Assembly: GCF_001639065.2 (NCBI RefSeq)
Contig: NZ_LQXO02000059.1
Location: 1 to 64,000, forward strand
Length of the DNA stretch: 64,000 nt
From: Vibrio barjaei
Lineage (GTDB): Bacteria; Pseudomonadota; Gammaproteobacteria; Enterobacterales; Vibrionaceae
Reading direction: 5' to 3'
This document shows positions 44,434 through 52,609 of the stretch, piece after piece. The notes beneath the pieces are model-generated. The model worked only from the letters and a program-made list of their open reading frames with translations. It did no database searches and had not been told where the DNA came from. The translations under genes were made by a program, and so were the position numbers. How positions within the stretch are numbered: the stretch's first letter is position 1; each line of letters opens with the position of its first letter.

Positions 44434-46317
44434 ATGAACTTATCATTAAGACAAAAGCTTATTGCTGCCACACTCAGTGCGGTGGTGCTCATGGCGGTCG
44501 CGTTGACCATTCTTGCCGCTAATCAATTATCCTCGCAAACTAATGCTGCAATCAGTGCACGTGCGAACAATGTCTCGTACGCTGCTGTAGAAGGCATTAA
44601 AAACTGGGTCGATATTCGCAAAACTATCGCCACTGCGTTCAACGGTTTTGTTGAACAAGAGGACAAAGTTCCATATTTACAGCAAGCTCGCATAGCGGGT
44701 GGCTTTGACGACATTTTCTTTGGCACTCCGGCTGGTGAAATGTTCCGCTCTCACCCTGAGCGTAATCGTGCTGATTACGATCCTCGTACCCGTCCTTGGT
44801 ATCAAGAGGCTCAGGCTGCGAATAAACAGATTATTACGGAGGCCTATCAAGATGCCATTACCAACGCACTATTGGTGACAATTGCAGAGCCAGTAAAACA
44901 GCACGGCCAACTTATGGGGGTCGTAGGGGCTGATGTTCTCATTGACCAGTTAGTTAACGATGTAATCAGCTTAAACGTCGGTAATAATGCGACAGCAATG
45001 CTCATTGATCTGACTAACGGCACTTTCTTAGCACATCCTAACAAATCACTACTTCTAAAGCCTGTGACGACATTGGGTCAGAGTTTTAATATCCAAACCA
45101 TTCAGCAAAAAGCGTCCGATAACACAATGCTGGAGCTTAAACTAAACGGTACAGAGAAGCTGATGTTCTTCTCGAAGGTTCCCGGAACAAACTGGGTGTT
45201 TGCGGTTGAACTTGATAAAGCGACAGAACTAGCGGGTCATAAAACGGCATTAACTCAACTGATTATTACCTCACTGATTATTCTTGTTCTTGTTGGAATT
45301 GTGGCGTCGTGGTTGATGAGTTTCTTAGTGAATGACCTCGCGCGCGTGTCAAAAGCATTGAAAGAGATTGCTTCCGGCGAAGGTGACCTAACTCAGCGTT
45401 TAGAACCACGTAGCAAAGATGAAGTAGGGCAGTTGGCGAGAAACTTCAATACGTTCGTAAGCTACATGCATGAAACCGTGATGCACCTAAAAGATGTTTC
45501 TCTGGCGCTGTCAGAGCAAGCAAAAGATACGGCAACGCATGCCCGAGTACGTAGCCAGCGTATTCAAACTCAGCAAGATGAAATCAACATGGTTGCGACG
45601 GCGATTAACGAGATGGCTGCGGCCACTCAAGAGATTGCAAGTAATGCCGACATGACAGCATCTAATTCGTCAGAAGCGGTTGGTGCGAGTAATCACGGTG
45701 CAGGCCAAGTTTCTCAAACACAAGGCTCTATTCAAAATCTAGCGGCAGAAGTTCAAGTGGCGACAGGCGTAATTCAAGAGCTTGAGACGCACGGTAACAG
45801 CATCAATACCATTCTGTCGACTATCCAAGACATTGCTGAACAAACGAATTTGCTCGCTCTTAATGCAGCAATTGAAGCAGCACGTGCAGGAGAGCAAGGC
45901 CGTGGTTTTGCAGTTGTCGCGGATGAGGTTCGTGTTCTTAGTCAGCGTACTCATGCGTCGACTCAAGAAATCCAAAGTACGATTGAAACCTTACAAGCAA
46001 CTACTGCAAAAGCGGTGGGTATTATGAACGATAGTCGTCAACTGGCGGACACCAGTGTCGATGATGCGAACTGTGCTGCTGCGAGCCTAACGCAAATTCA
46101 TGCGGCCGTTGAACAAATCAGTGATATGGCTGCGCAAATAGCGACGGCAGCGGAAGAGCAAGCGTCTGTGACCTCTGAAATCACTCGAAATACCCAAGGT
46201 ATTCGTGATGTGTCTGATGAGTTAGCCGAAGAAGCTCAGGAAGCTGCACAGCAAGCCGTTGACCTATCTAACTTATCACAGAAATTAGAAAAAGAGATTG
46301 GTCGCTTTAAGATCTAA
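44434..46317 (+). CDS. Methyl-accepting chemotaxis protein with dCache ligand domain
   Basis: 627 residues. Membrane segment 1 (about 9-30), a periplasmic double-Cache domain (34-270; RADYDPRTRPWYQEAQAANKQ and GVVGADVLIDQL are the typical turns for amino-acid or amine ligands), membrane segment 2 (276-298), a HAMP domain, and a methyl-accepting coiled coil with the highly conserved hairpin tip EIAEQTNLLALNAAIEAARAGEQG-type sequence and methylation sites. No CheR-tethering pentapeptide is seen at the C-terminus. Ligand unknown; the DxxxRxxxYY-like arrangement of residues for amino acids could not be confirmed by eye. Confidence 0.94.
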   Translation: MNLSLRQKLIAATLSAVVLMAVALTILAANQLSSQTNAAISARANNVSYAAVEGIKNWVDIRKTIATAFNGFVEQEDKVPYLQQARIAGGFDDIFFGTPAGEMFRSHPERNRADYDPRTRPWYQEAQAANKQIITEAYQDAITNALLVTIAEPVKQHGQLMGVVGADVLIDQLVNDVISLNVGNNATAMLIDLTNGTFLAHPNKSLLLKPVTTLGQSFNIQTIQQKASDNTMLELKLNGTEKLMFFSKVPGTNWVFAVELDKATELAGHKTALTQLIITSLIILVLVGIVASWLMSFLVNDLARVSKALKEIASGEGDLTQRLEPRSKDEVGQLARNFNTFVSYMHETVMHLKDVSLALSEQAKDTATHARVRSQRIQTQQDEINMVATAINEMAAATQEIASNADMTASNSSEAVGASNHGAGQVSQTQGSIQNLAAEVQVATGVIQELETHGNSINTILSTIQDIAEQTNLLALNAAIEAARAGEQGRGFAVVADEVRVLSQRTHASTQEIQSTIETLQATTAKAVGIMNDSRQLADTSVDDANCAAASLTQIHAAVEQISDMAAQIATAAEEQASVTSEITRNTQGIRDVSDELAEEAQEAAQQAVDLSNLSQKLEKEIGRFKI

Positions 46318-46323
46318 TCTTAC

Positions 46324-46355
46324 CTCCCCTCTGAGCAAAAGCGGTCAGAGGGGAG
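46324..46355. terminator. Hairpin between convergent genes
   Basis: CTCCCCTCTGA (46324-46334) pairs perfectly with TCAGAGGGGAG (46345-46355), 11 bp, between the chemoreceptor and the convergent exonuclease gene. There is no T tract, but the position fits a shared terminator. Confidence 0.75.
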
Positions 46356-46362
46356 TGCATAT

Positions 46363-47082
46363 CTATAGCCAAATCTCGCTAATCGTATGTTTGCCGTCGT
46401 AATGATAAGCGAGCTGAGCTTGCAGCAGTTCTGCGGTCGCAATAGCGTCTGTCAGTGCATGATGAGGTGGGTAATCTGGTAAACCATATCTACGTCGGCT
46501 TTGACCAAGTCTTACTGAGTCCGCTCGCTTTCCCTTCAGCTTGTTGATGACTCCTCCCGTAAGTCTAGACTGATAATCTGACTCGATTTGCATGGTGTCG
46601 ACCACTGGAAATTCGATTCCTTCTCCAATCATTCGTTTAAGTGCACTATTGAGAAAACCTCTTTCGATAGGGCGATAATGCACGACAATGATCTTGCCTG
46701 CCAATGCTGTTAGCACATCGCTTAATACTTCGTCTAGAGTCGGTGCATCTAGAATGTCGTTATGCGTGATACCGTGTATGACTACTGACTCTTCTTCGAG
46801 CTTGGCTTTAGGGCGAATTGTCCAATGTGCAGCTTGTTTAAGGCGAATGCGAGACGCGTTAAAGGGTACTAACCCGATAGATAAAATACCGTCTTTATCG
46901 GGATTAAGCCCTGTCGTTTCGAAATCCAGTGCAACGAACTCTATTTGCTCTAATGGAGTATCTGCATTGGGTAGCCCGCTGGCATAAAACGCTTTGAGTC
47001 GTTTGTCGGAGACTCTATCTGCTAAAGTCGCAAACTTGGCCTCCCACTGAACCGATGGCACCTGAAGTAATTTTTTGATCAT
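46363..47082 (-). CDS. DnaQ-like 3'-5' exonuclease
   Basis: 239 residues. The DEDDh catalytic set is visible: Asp53 and Glu55 in ALDFETTGL, HNDILDAP and DVLTA... in the middle (third acid), and HHALTDAIATAEL (His and last Asp). About 35 N-terminal residues precede the exonuclease domain. It is not the replicative epsilon subunit, which is longer and carries a C-terminal polymerase-binding tail. It lies 6 bases after the stop of the cNMP/CBS/DUF294 gene, a pair frequently found together beside acetate-metabolism genes, so function may be in signalling or nucleotide turnover. Confidence 0.88.
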   Translation of the reverse strand: MIKKLLQVPSVQWEAKFATLADRVSDKRLKAFYASGLPNADTPLEQIEFVALDFETTGLNPDKDGILSIGLVPFNASRIRLKQAAHWTIRPKAKLEEESVVIHGITHNDILDAPTLDEVLSDVLTALAGKIIVVHYRPIERGFLNSALKRMIGEGIEFPVVDTMQIESDYQSRLTGGVINKLKGKRADSVRLGQSRRRYGLPDYPPHHALTDAIATAELLQAQLAYHYDGKHTISEIWL

Positions 47083-47088
47083 AGTTTC

Positions 47089-48978
47089 CTACTTTAGTGC
47101 GTTATTAGCTTGATAGCGAAACTTTAGGAAGTTTTGACCATTACTTAAAATTTGGAATGCGTCTTTTAAGTTTCGACGTTCAAAATCCGATAAGTTCTCT
47201 GGCTCAATATTATTGTCTGGTTCAATTCCTTGTTCGACATCGATTGCTTGATGACTAATGCGAACCATCGAAATAAATTCTAGAGCATCTTTTAGATCAC
47301 GAGCCCTACCCTTAGGCAATATTCCAGCTTCATGGATATCGTCTAATCTCTCAAAGGAATTGGTAGAACGTGAGCCAACCGCTAATGCGTGGACGCGAAT
47401 TAAATCCACCAAAGGTGCAGTACCACGACGTTTGAGATTGATGGAGTTATTATGTTGACCATCCTTCTCCATAACAAAGTCTTTAAAGAAGCCGAGAGGT
47501 GGCTTTCTATTCAGTGCATTTCGGGCTAAGCAAGCGAGGAATCGATTATTGCGACGGGAACGTCTAACAATGAAACTATTAAGTTGCTCGGCCCATTTTA
47601 ATTTTCCATATACACCGTCAAGATCAAAGAAGATCGAAGCATTGAGTAGCGCTTTAGGATTAGGGTTATCAATCCAATCGGAGAAGCAGGCTTCCCATTC
47701 CTTGCGTGTCATGCGCCACTCAGGGTTAGTAGCCATAATGTCACCAGTGCAGTAGGTATAACCGCAGTCAGCAAGAGCATCACAGATGAATTTTGCGAAC
47801 GCCTCAAAGTATTTGCCGTGTTTCTCTGCATCATAGCTATCATCAAGGATAATGGCGTTATCCTGATCTGTGACGACAAGCTGTTCATCACGTCCCATTG
47901 AGCCAAGCGCTAAGAAACAATAGGGAATAGGGGCACTCCCCAGTTGCTCTTCAGCGAGCTCAATAATTCTCTGCTTAAAACTTCTACCAATTACCGACAT
48001 AGCCGTACCCACCATGTGAGCATTGGCATCTTCGTTGACCAAACGTACAAAACTGTCTCTAACTTGCTCTGAAAGTGATTTCAGCTCTTCTATCGATTGC
48101 TGTTGGAAAATACTGCTGACTAATAAAAGTGAGTTTTGCGACTCATAACGCACGATATCAGTGGTTTCGATGATGCCAATGGGTTTTTTGTTTTTCAGAA
48201 CAGGAAGATGATGTACGTTGTAGCGAAGCATAATGAGCATGGCTTCGTAAACATAAGCATTTTGATCAAGAGAAATCACATCGGTAGACATAACATTGCC
48301 TACTTCGTCTTGTGGGTCAAGACTCTCTGCTAGGACTCGAGTACATAAATCTCTATCGGTAATGATACCGAGAACCGGCGATGTGTCATCCTCGTCGTTT
48401 TCAACGACTTCTGGGTCGATGATCAATAGTGATGATACTTGCTCATCAGCCATCAATCGTGCTGCGCTCTGAATGCTACTCGAACGCTCAATAATAGGTG
48501 CATCGCGTGTGAGTAAAGTTCTTACTTTAGATGTGGTTAAGTCGTTCTCATTGGTGTTGTTAGAGACCGCTTGGCGCAATCGGACGGTATCCTCTACTTC
48601 TACAAAGTCGGCAAAAGAGTCAAATCCATCATAAAGTTCTTGGAAGATCTCCGCTGACAAACAGTAAACCAAGGTATCCTCGACAGCCTTTGCTGGAAAG
48701 CGGACTTTGTTGTTCGTTAGCAGTCCCATCTGCCCAAATAGGTCTCCTTCATCCAGGCGATTGTAGAGCTCTCCTTTACGACGGTAGATTTCAACCACAC
48801 CACTGCGAACCATATAAAGGTCGTGAATATCATCACCAAAGTGGATGATGGGGGTATCTTGGCGGTAGTACGCGATTTCCATATGTTGTGAGACATAAAG
48901 TACGGTCTCTTCTGGAAGTTCGTCAAAAGGAGGGTGGGAGGCTAGGAAGTTTTGAATTTCCAAGATTTCTGCGTCCAT
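47089..48978 (-). CDS. cNMP-binding/CBS/DUF294 nucleotidyltransferase-like regulator
   Basis: 629 residues in four parts: a cyclic-nucleotide-binding-like domain (about 10-125; GDDIHDLYMVRSGVVEIYR, DEGDLFGQMGLL), paired CBS domains (about 160-290; GIITDRDLCTRVLAE), a DUF294 nucleotidyltransferase-like domain with GSMGRDEQLVVTDQDNAII (a GS-x9-DxD pattern), and a helical DUF294_C domain. Such proteins resemble GlnD-type sensors and bind adenine nucleotides in the CBS part. The cellular target is not established. It is first in a two-gene operon with the DnaQ-like exonuclease. Confidence 0.9.
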   Translation of the reverse strand: MDAEILEIQNFLASHPPFDELPEETVLYVSQHMEIAYYRQDTPIIHFGDDIHDLYMVRSGVVEIYRRKGELYNRLDEGDLFGQMGLLTNNKVRFPAKAVEDTLVYCLSAEIFQELYDGFDSFADFVEVEDTVRLRQAVSNNTNENDLTTSKVRTLLTRDAPIIERSSSIQSAARLMADEQVSSLLIIDPEVVENDEDDTSPVLGIITDRDLCTRVLAESLDPQDEVGNVMSTDVISLDQNAYVYEAMLIMLRYNVHHLPVLKNKKPIGIIETTDIVRYESQNSLLLVSSIFQQQSIEELKSLSEQVRDSFVRLVNEDANAHMVGTAMSVIGRSFKQRIIELAEEQLGSAPIPYCFLALGSMGRDEQLVVTDQDNAIILDDSYDAEKHGKYFEAFAKFICDALADCGYTYCTGDIMATNPEWRMTRKEWEACFSDWIDNPNPKALLNASIFFDLDGVYGKLKWAEQLNSFIVRRSRRNNRFLACLARNALNRKPPLGFFKDFVMEKDGQHNNSINLKRRGTAPLVDLIRVHALAVGSRSTNSFERLDDIHEAGILPKGRARDLKDALEFISMVRISHQAIDVEQGIEPDNNIEPENLSDFERRNLKDAFQILSNGQNFLKFRYQANNALK

Positions 48979-49026
48979 GTGCGGCCTTAACTGTCGGTCA
49001 ATGCTTTAATACTACACGCAGATACT

Positions 49027-49053
49027 AAAAAGGTCAGCCGAAGCTGACCTTTT
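49027..49053 (-). terminator. Rho-independent terminator of the aminotransferase gene
   Basis: On the minus strand AAAAGGTCAGC pairs with GCTGACCTTTT around a UUCG tetraloop, followed by TTTTTAG. It separates the aminotransferase gene from the cNMP/CBS gene downstream. Confidence 0.95.
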
Positions 49054-49112
49054 ATTTGTACCTGATAGTTGCATTTGTTCGATGCTAAGGTCTTGATTCT
49101 ATGAGCTCGAGC

Positions 49113-50303
49113 TTATAGAACTGCGGCGATACCTTTACATAGTGGACCCATGTTTGACTTTGTCATACCAGCAACACTGATGCGGCCAGAACCAACAATG
49201 TAAATACCGAACTCTTCTTTTAAGCGGTTAACTTGCTCTTTAGTCAGGCCTGAGAAAGAGAACATGCCATTTTGGCGTTCGATAAAGCTGAAGTCTGCGT
49301 CTACGCCTTCGGCTTTAAGAGTCTCTACGAATAGTTCACGCATTTCTTGGATACGGTCGCGCATTTCTGCAACTTCCTGCTCCCATTCTGCGCGTAGAGC
49401 TTGGTCATTTAGGATGTGAGTTACTACTGCAGAACCGTGTGCTGGTGGGTTAGAGTAGATTGAACGGATGATGCTCTTAACTTGAGAGAAAGCCGTTGTT
49501 GCTACTTCTTCTGAAGTCGCAACCAATGTGAATGCACCAACACGCTCGTTATATAGACCAAAGTTCTTAGAGAAAGAACTCGCCACTAAAATCTCTTTAT
49601 TGTGTTTAGCGAACGCACGTAGACCTTGAGCGTCTTCTTCTACACCTTTAGCAAAGCCTTGATAAGCAAAGTCAAATAATGGGATTAGGCCTTTTTCTGC
49701 AACAAGTTTAGCTAACTGCTCCCACTCATCGGCAGTAGGATCGATACCTGTTGGGTTATGACAACAACCATGTAGCAGAACAATATCACCGGCAGACGCT
49801 TGTTCAAGATCTGCAACCATGCCTGCAAAGTCTTTATCTTTAGTTTCAGCGTTGTAGTAACGATATTGCGCGGTTTCGATACCTGCAGCGCTGAATACGC
49901 CATTATGGTTCGCCCAAGTAGGGTTACTGATCCAAATTTTCACTTCACCAAGCTGACGCTTGATGAACTCACCAGCAACACGAAGTGCGCCGGTGCCACC
50001 TGGAGCTTGAGCTGTTTTGGCACGTTTTTCGGCAACGATCTCTGAATCAGCGCCGAAAAGCAGTTTTTGAACAGCTAGACCGTATTCAGCTGTCCCTTCA
50101 ATAGTTAGATAAGATTTGGTTTTCTCAGTCTCCAGCAGTGCCGCTTCTGCTTTCTTAACAGTCGCTAGAACGGGAGTTTCACCTTGTTCATTCTTGTAGA
50201 TACCAACACCTAGGTTAATTTTCTCAGCGCGAGCGTCTTTTTTAAACTCTTCTGTAAGACCAAGGATTGGATCGGCGGGTGCTGCAACAACTTTTTCAAA
50301 CAT
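49113..50303 (-). CDS. aspC: Aromatic/aspartate aminotransferase (class I)
   Basis: 396 residues from ATG at 50303 (MFEKVVAAPADPILG), preceded by GGATGAAG; the frame runs upstream to 50333. The PLP lysine is in SSFSKNFGLYNERVGA, with HGCCHNPTGID for the phosphate and N-ring contacts and RISVAGM near the C-terminus for the substrate carboxylate. It exchanges the amino group between aspartate or aromatic amino acids and 2-oxoglutarate in the cytoplasm. Whether it is the main AspC or a TyrB-type aromatic enzyme cannot be settled by eye. A perfect 16 bp palindrome lies 37 bases upstream. Confidence 0.92.
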   Translation of the reverse strand: MFEKVVAAPADPILGLTEEFKKDARAEKINLGVGIYKNEQGETPVLATVKKAEAALLETEKTKSYLTIEGTAEYGLAVQKLLFGADSEIVAEKRAKTAQAPGGTGALRVAGEFIKRQLGEVKIWISNPTWANHNGVFSAAGIETAQYRYYNAETKDKDFAGMVADLEQASAGDIVLLHGCCHNPTGIDPTADEWEQLAKLVAEKGLIPLFDFAYQGFAKGVEEDAQGLRAFAKHNKEILVASSFSKNFGLYNERVGAFTLVATSEEVATTAFSQVKSIIRSIYSNPPAHGSAVVTHILNDQALRAEWEQEVAEMRDRIQEMRELFVETLKAEGVDADFSFIERQNGMFSFSGLTKEQVNRLKEEFGIYIVGSGRISVAGMTKSNMGPLCKGIAAVL

Positions 50304-50339
50304 ATTCTTCATCCATGTTAATTGAAGGGGCAATCAAAA

Positions 50340-50355
50340 CGTTTGTTAACAAACG
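50340..50355 (-). promoter_or_regulatory. 16 bp perfect palindrome upstream of aspC
   Basis: CGTTTGTTAACAAACG (50340-50355) is fully self-complementary without a spacer, so as RNA it cannot form a stable loop; a DNA-binding dimer is a better reading. It sits in the 5' leader 37 bases from the ATG. Confidence 0.55.
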
Positions 50356-50567
50356 ACAACAGCCTATTTATACCTTTCAAGGCTATAGGAGACAACCACA
50401 TTAAAGAAGAAAACAGAAAATTATTTTGATTTGAAACAGAAAAGGACACTAATTCATTGTTTGTGTATGTAAAGTTCTAGAAATAGTGTTTGAGTTGCTA
50501 GGTTAAGTTATAACTAACGTGCTCTTTATGCAGCAATGGAAAGCACGTTAGCTAAGATAGTTGACGA

Positions 50568-50879
50568 TTAATCGTTCTTGCCTTTGAGCTCGTGTTCAGA
50601 TTCTACTGCTTGAGTTTCTATATCTGGGTTTTGAGCTAACTTGTCTTTTAGCCATTCATTGAGATGTTTTACGATAGCCGTTGTTGCATGCTCTTTTGTT
50701 GCGCTTTCATTGTCATCTACTTCTAGCGCTTGTTTTGGGTGCAATCCGGTTTCATCTTCAGCAACATGCAGCCAATCAGGATGCCAGTAGTATGGTTGAC
50801 CACTTGAAGCTTGCCATTTATGAACGCCGTCTGATTCACCATAGTATTCAATATCTTTTACTGTAAATTTTCCCATCAT
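50568..50879 (-). CDS. Unknown cytoplasmic protein (103 residues)
   Basis: 103 residues, starting MMGKFTVKDIEYYGES and ending in an acidic-basic helical tail (HLNEWLKDKLAQNPD, then ESEHELKGKND). Tryptophan- and histidine-rich core (KWQASSGQPYYWHPDWLHVA). GAGG lies five bases before the ATG at 50879. No family recognised; no signal peptide or membrane segment. It sits between asnS and aspC with its own leader and no visible partner. Confidence 0.75.
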   Translation of the reverse strand: MMGKFTVKDIEYYGESDGVHKWQASSGQPYYWHPDWLHVAEDETGLHPKQALEVDDNESATKEHATTAIVKHLNEWLKDKLAQNPDIETQAVESEHELKGKND

Positions 50880-51010
50880 GAGACCTCGTTCTATATAAAG
50901 TTTACACTCTAAATGTAGTGCTAATAGGATGAATTACCAACTGAATATTCGATTCGAATTTGCAAAGTAAGCATTCAGTTATCCGCTCTTGAATTGGCAT
51001 GTGATGAAAC

Positions 51011-51042
51011 AAAAAAAGACCACCAAAAGCGGTGGTCTTTAA
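51011..51042 (-). terminator. Rho-independent terminator of asnS
   Basis: On the minus strand AAAGACCACC pairs with GGTGGTCTTT around GCTTTT, followed by TTTTGTTTC. Located 43 bases after the asnS stop. Confidence 0.93.
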
Positions 51043-51084
51043 ATTGGGTTCTATCTCTGCTCGTAAGAGCAAAATGAGTAAGAA

Positions 51085-52485
51085 TTAGAAGTTTGCGCTG
51101 CGTGGTGCACGTGGGAATGGAATCACGTCGCGGATGTTTGCCATGCCAGTCACGTAAGATACTAGACGTTCAAAGCCTAGGCCAAATCCTGAGTGAGGCA
51201 CAGTGCCATAGCGACGAAGATCGCGATACCAGTTCATGTGTTCTGGGTCGATCCCCATTTCTACCATGCGCTTGTCTAGCAGTTCTAGACGTTCTTCACG
51301 TTGAGAACCACCGATGATTTCACCAATGCCCGGTGCCAGTACGTCCATTGCCGCTACTGTTTTACCGTCGTCGTTCATACGCATGTAGAACGCTTTGATG
51401 TCTTTCGGGTAATTCTTAACAACAACGGGTGCGTTGAAGTGCTCTTCAGCAAGGTAGCGCTCGTGCTCAGAAGACATATCGATGCCCCATTCAACAGGGA
51501 ACTCAAACTCTTTACCTGAATCAAGCAGAATTTGAATTGCGTCAGTGTAGTCTACTTGTGCGAAGTCAGATTCTACAAACTTCTCTAAACGAGTAATCGC
51601 TTCTTTGTTGATGCGTTGAGCAAAGAACTCAAGATCGTCACGACGTTCTTCCAATACCGCTTTGAACACATATTTCAGCATGTCTTCAGCTAGTTTCGCA
51701 GCGTCATCAAGGTCTGCAAATGCGACTTCAGGCTCAACCATCCAGAATTCCGCTAGGTGGCGGCTAGTATTTGAGTTTTCAGCACGGAAAGTTGGGCCAA
51801 ATGTGTACACTTTGCTTAGAGCACAAGCATACGCTTCAGCGTTAAGCTGGCCAGATACCGTCAGGAATGTTTCTTTACCGAAGAAATCTTCGTTGAAGTC
51901 TACATCACCTTGCTCTGTCAATGGCAGGTTAGCCATATCTAGCGTAGAAACGCGGAACATCTCACCCGCACCTTCTGCATCAGAAGCCGTGATAAGTGGT
52001 GCAGACATCCAGAAATAGCCTTGCTCGTGATAAAAGCGATGGATAGCTTGAGATAGGCAGTTACGTACACGCGCAACAGCACCAATAACATTGGTACGTG
52101 GACGCAGGTGAGCAACTTCACGTAGATACTCGATTGAGTGACGTGTTTTTGCCATTGGATAAGTATCAGCATCTTCAACCCAACCAACAACCTTAACGTC
52201 TGTCGCTGCAAGTTCGAAGTCTTGACCTTTTGCTGGAGACTCTACGATGGTACCTGTTACTTCAACAGAGCAGCCTGTTGTTAGCTTCAGTACTTCATTC
52301 TCGTAATTATTAAGATTATTAGGGACCACGGCCTGAATCGGGTCGAAACAAGAGCCGTCGTAGATGGCAAGGAAAGAGATTCCAGCTTTGGAATCACGAC
52401 GTGAACGGATCCAGCCGCGTACAGTGACTTCACTGTCAACAGCTAGCTTACCGCTTAGTACGTCAGTTACAGGCGCGTAAGTCAT
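51085..52485 (-). CDS. asnS: Asparaginyl-tRNA synthetase
   Basis: 466 residues from ATG at 52485, behind GGAGAAG, the same MTYAPV start and length as other Vibrio AsnS. An OB-fold anticodon-binding domain (15-100, TVRGWIRSRRDSKAG) is followed by the class II core with motif 2 TFRAENSNTSRHLAEFWMVEPE and motif 3 GFGLGFERLVSYVTG. It charges tRNA-Asn in the cytoplasm. The frame also stays open to 52524 but those codons lie in the leader structure. The initiation codon overlaps the stop of a 23-codon leader ORF. Confidence 0.96.
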   Translation of the reverse strand: MTYAPVTDVLSGKLAVDSEVTVRGWIRSRRDSKAGISFLAIYDGSCFDPIQAVVPNNLNNYENEVLKLTTGCSVEVTGTIVESPAKGQDFELAATDVKVVGWVEDADTYPMAKTRHSIEYLREVAHLRPRTNVIGAVARVRNCLSQAIHRFYHEQGYFWMSAPLITASDAEGAGEMFRVSTLDMANLPLTEQGDVDFNEDFFGKETFLTVSGQLNAEAYACALSKVYTFGPTFRAENSNTSRHLAEFWMVEPEVAFADLDDAAKLAEDMLKYVFKAVLEERRDDLEFFAQRINKEAITRLEKFVESDFAQVDYTDAIQILLDSGKEFEFPVEWGIDMSSEHERYLAEEHFNAPVVVKNYPKDIKAFYMRMNDDGKTVAAMDVLAPGIGEIIGGSQREERLELLDKRMVEMGIDPEHMNWYRDLRRYGTVPHSGFGLGFERLVSYVTGMANIRDVIPFPRAPRSANF

Positions 52486-52553
52486 GTTATTAATCTTCTC
52501 CATGGAGGTAACAATACAACCCAATGACTTTGGCTAACATTTAGCCAATTCAT
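52482..52553 (-). CDS. Possible 23-residue leader peptide overlapping the asnS start
   Basis: ATG (52553-52551) opens a 23-codon frame, M-N-W-L-N-V-S-Q and so on, ending in TGA that overlaps the asnS ATG as ATGA. Two asparagine codons occur in the first five. There is no clear ribosome binding site before it, so expression is uncertain; the overlap suggests translational coupling if it is used. Its ATG lies in the 5' arm of the leader hairpin. Confidence 0.3.
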   Translation of the reverse strand: MNWLNVSQSHWVVLLPPWRRLIT

Positions 52554-52560
52554 TGGGTTG
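52517..52560 (-). promoter_or_regulatory. Long hairpin in the asnS leader
   Basis: Outer stem CAACCCAATGA/TCATTGGGTTG (52517-52527 with 52550-52560, 11 bp) encloses inner stem TTGGCTA/TAGCCAA (52530-52536 with 52542-52548), together nearly 18 bp of pairing about 32 bases before asnS. No T tract follows on the minus strand, so it is not a simple terminator. It could control ribosome access, or act with the leader peptide. Confidence 0.65.
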
Positions 52561-52609
52561 CTACTAAATTTCTTTTCAAAGGGACATATTACCTGTCAAT
52601 TTTCACGGT

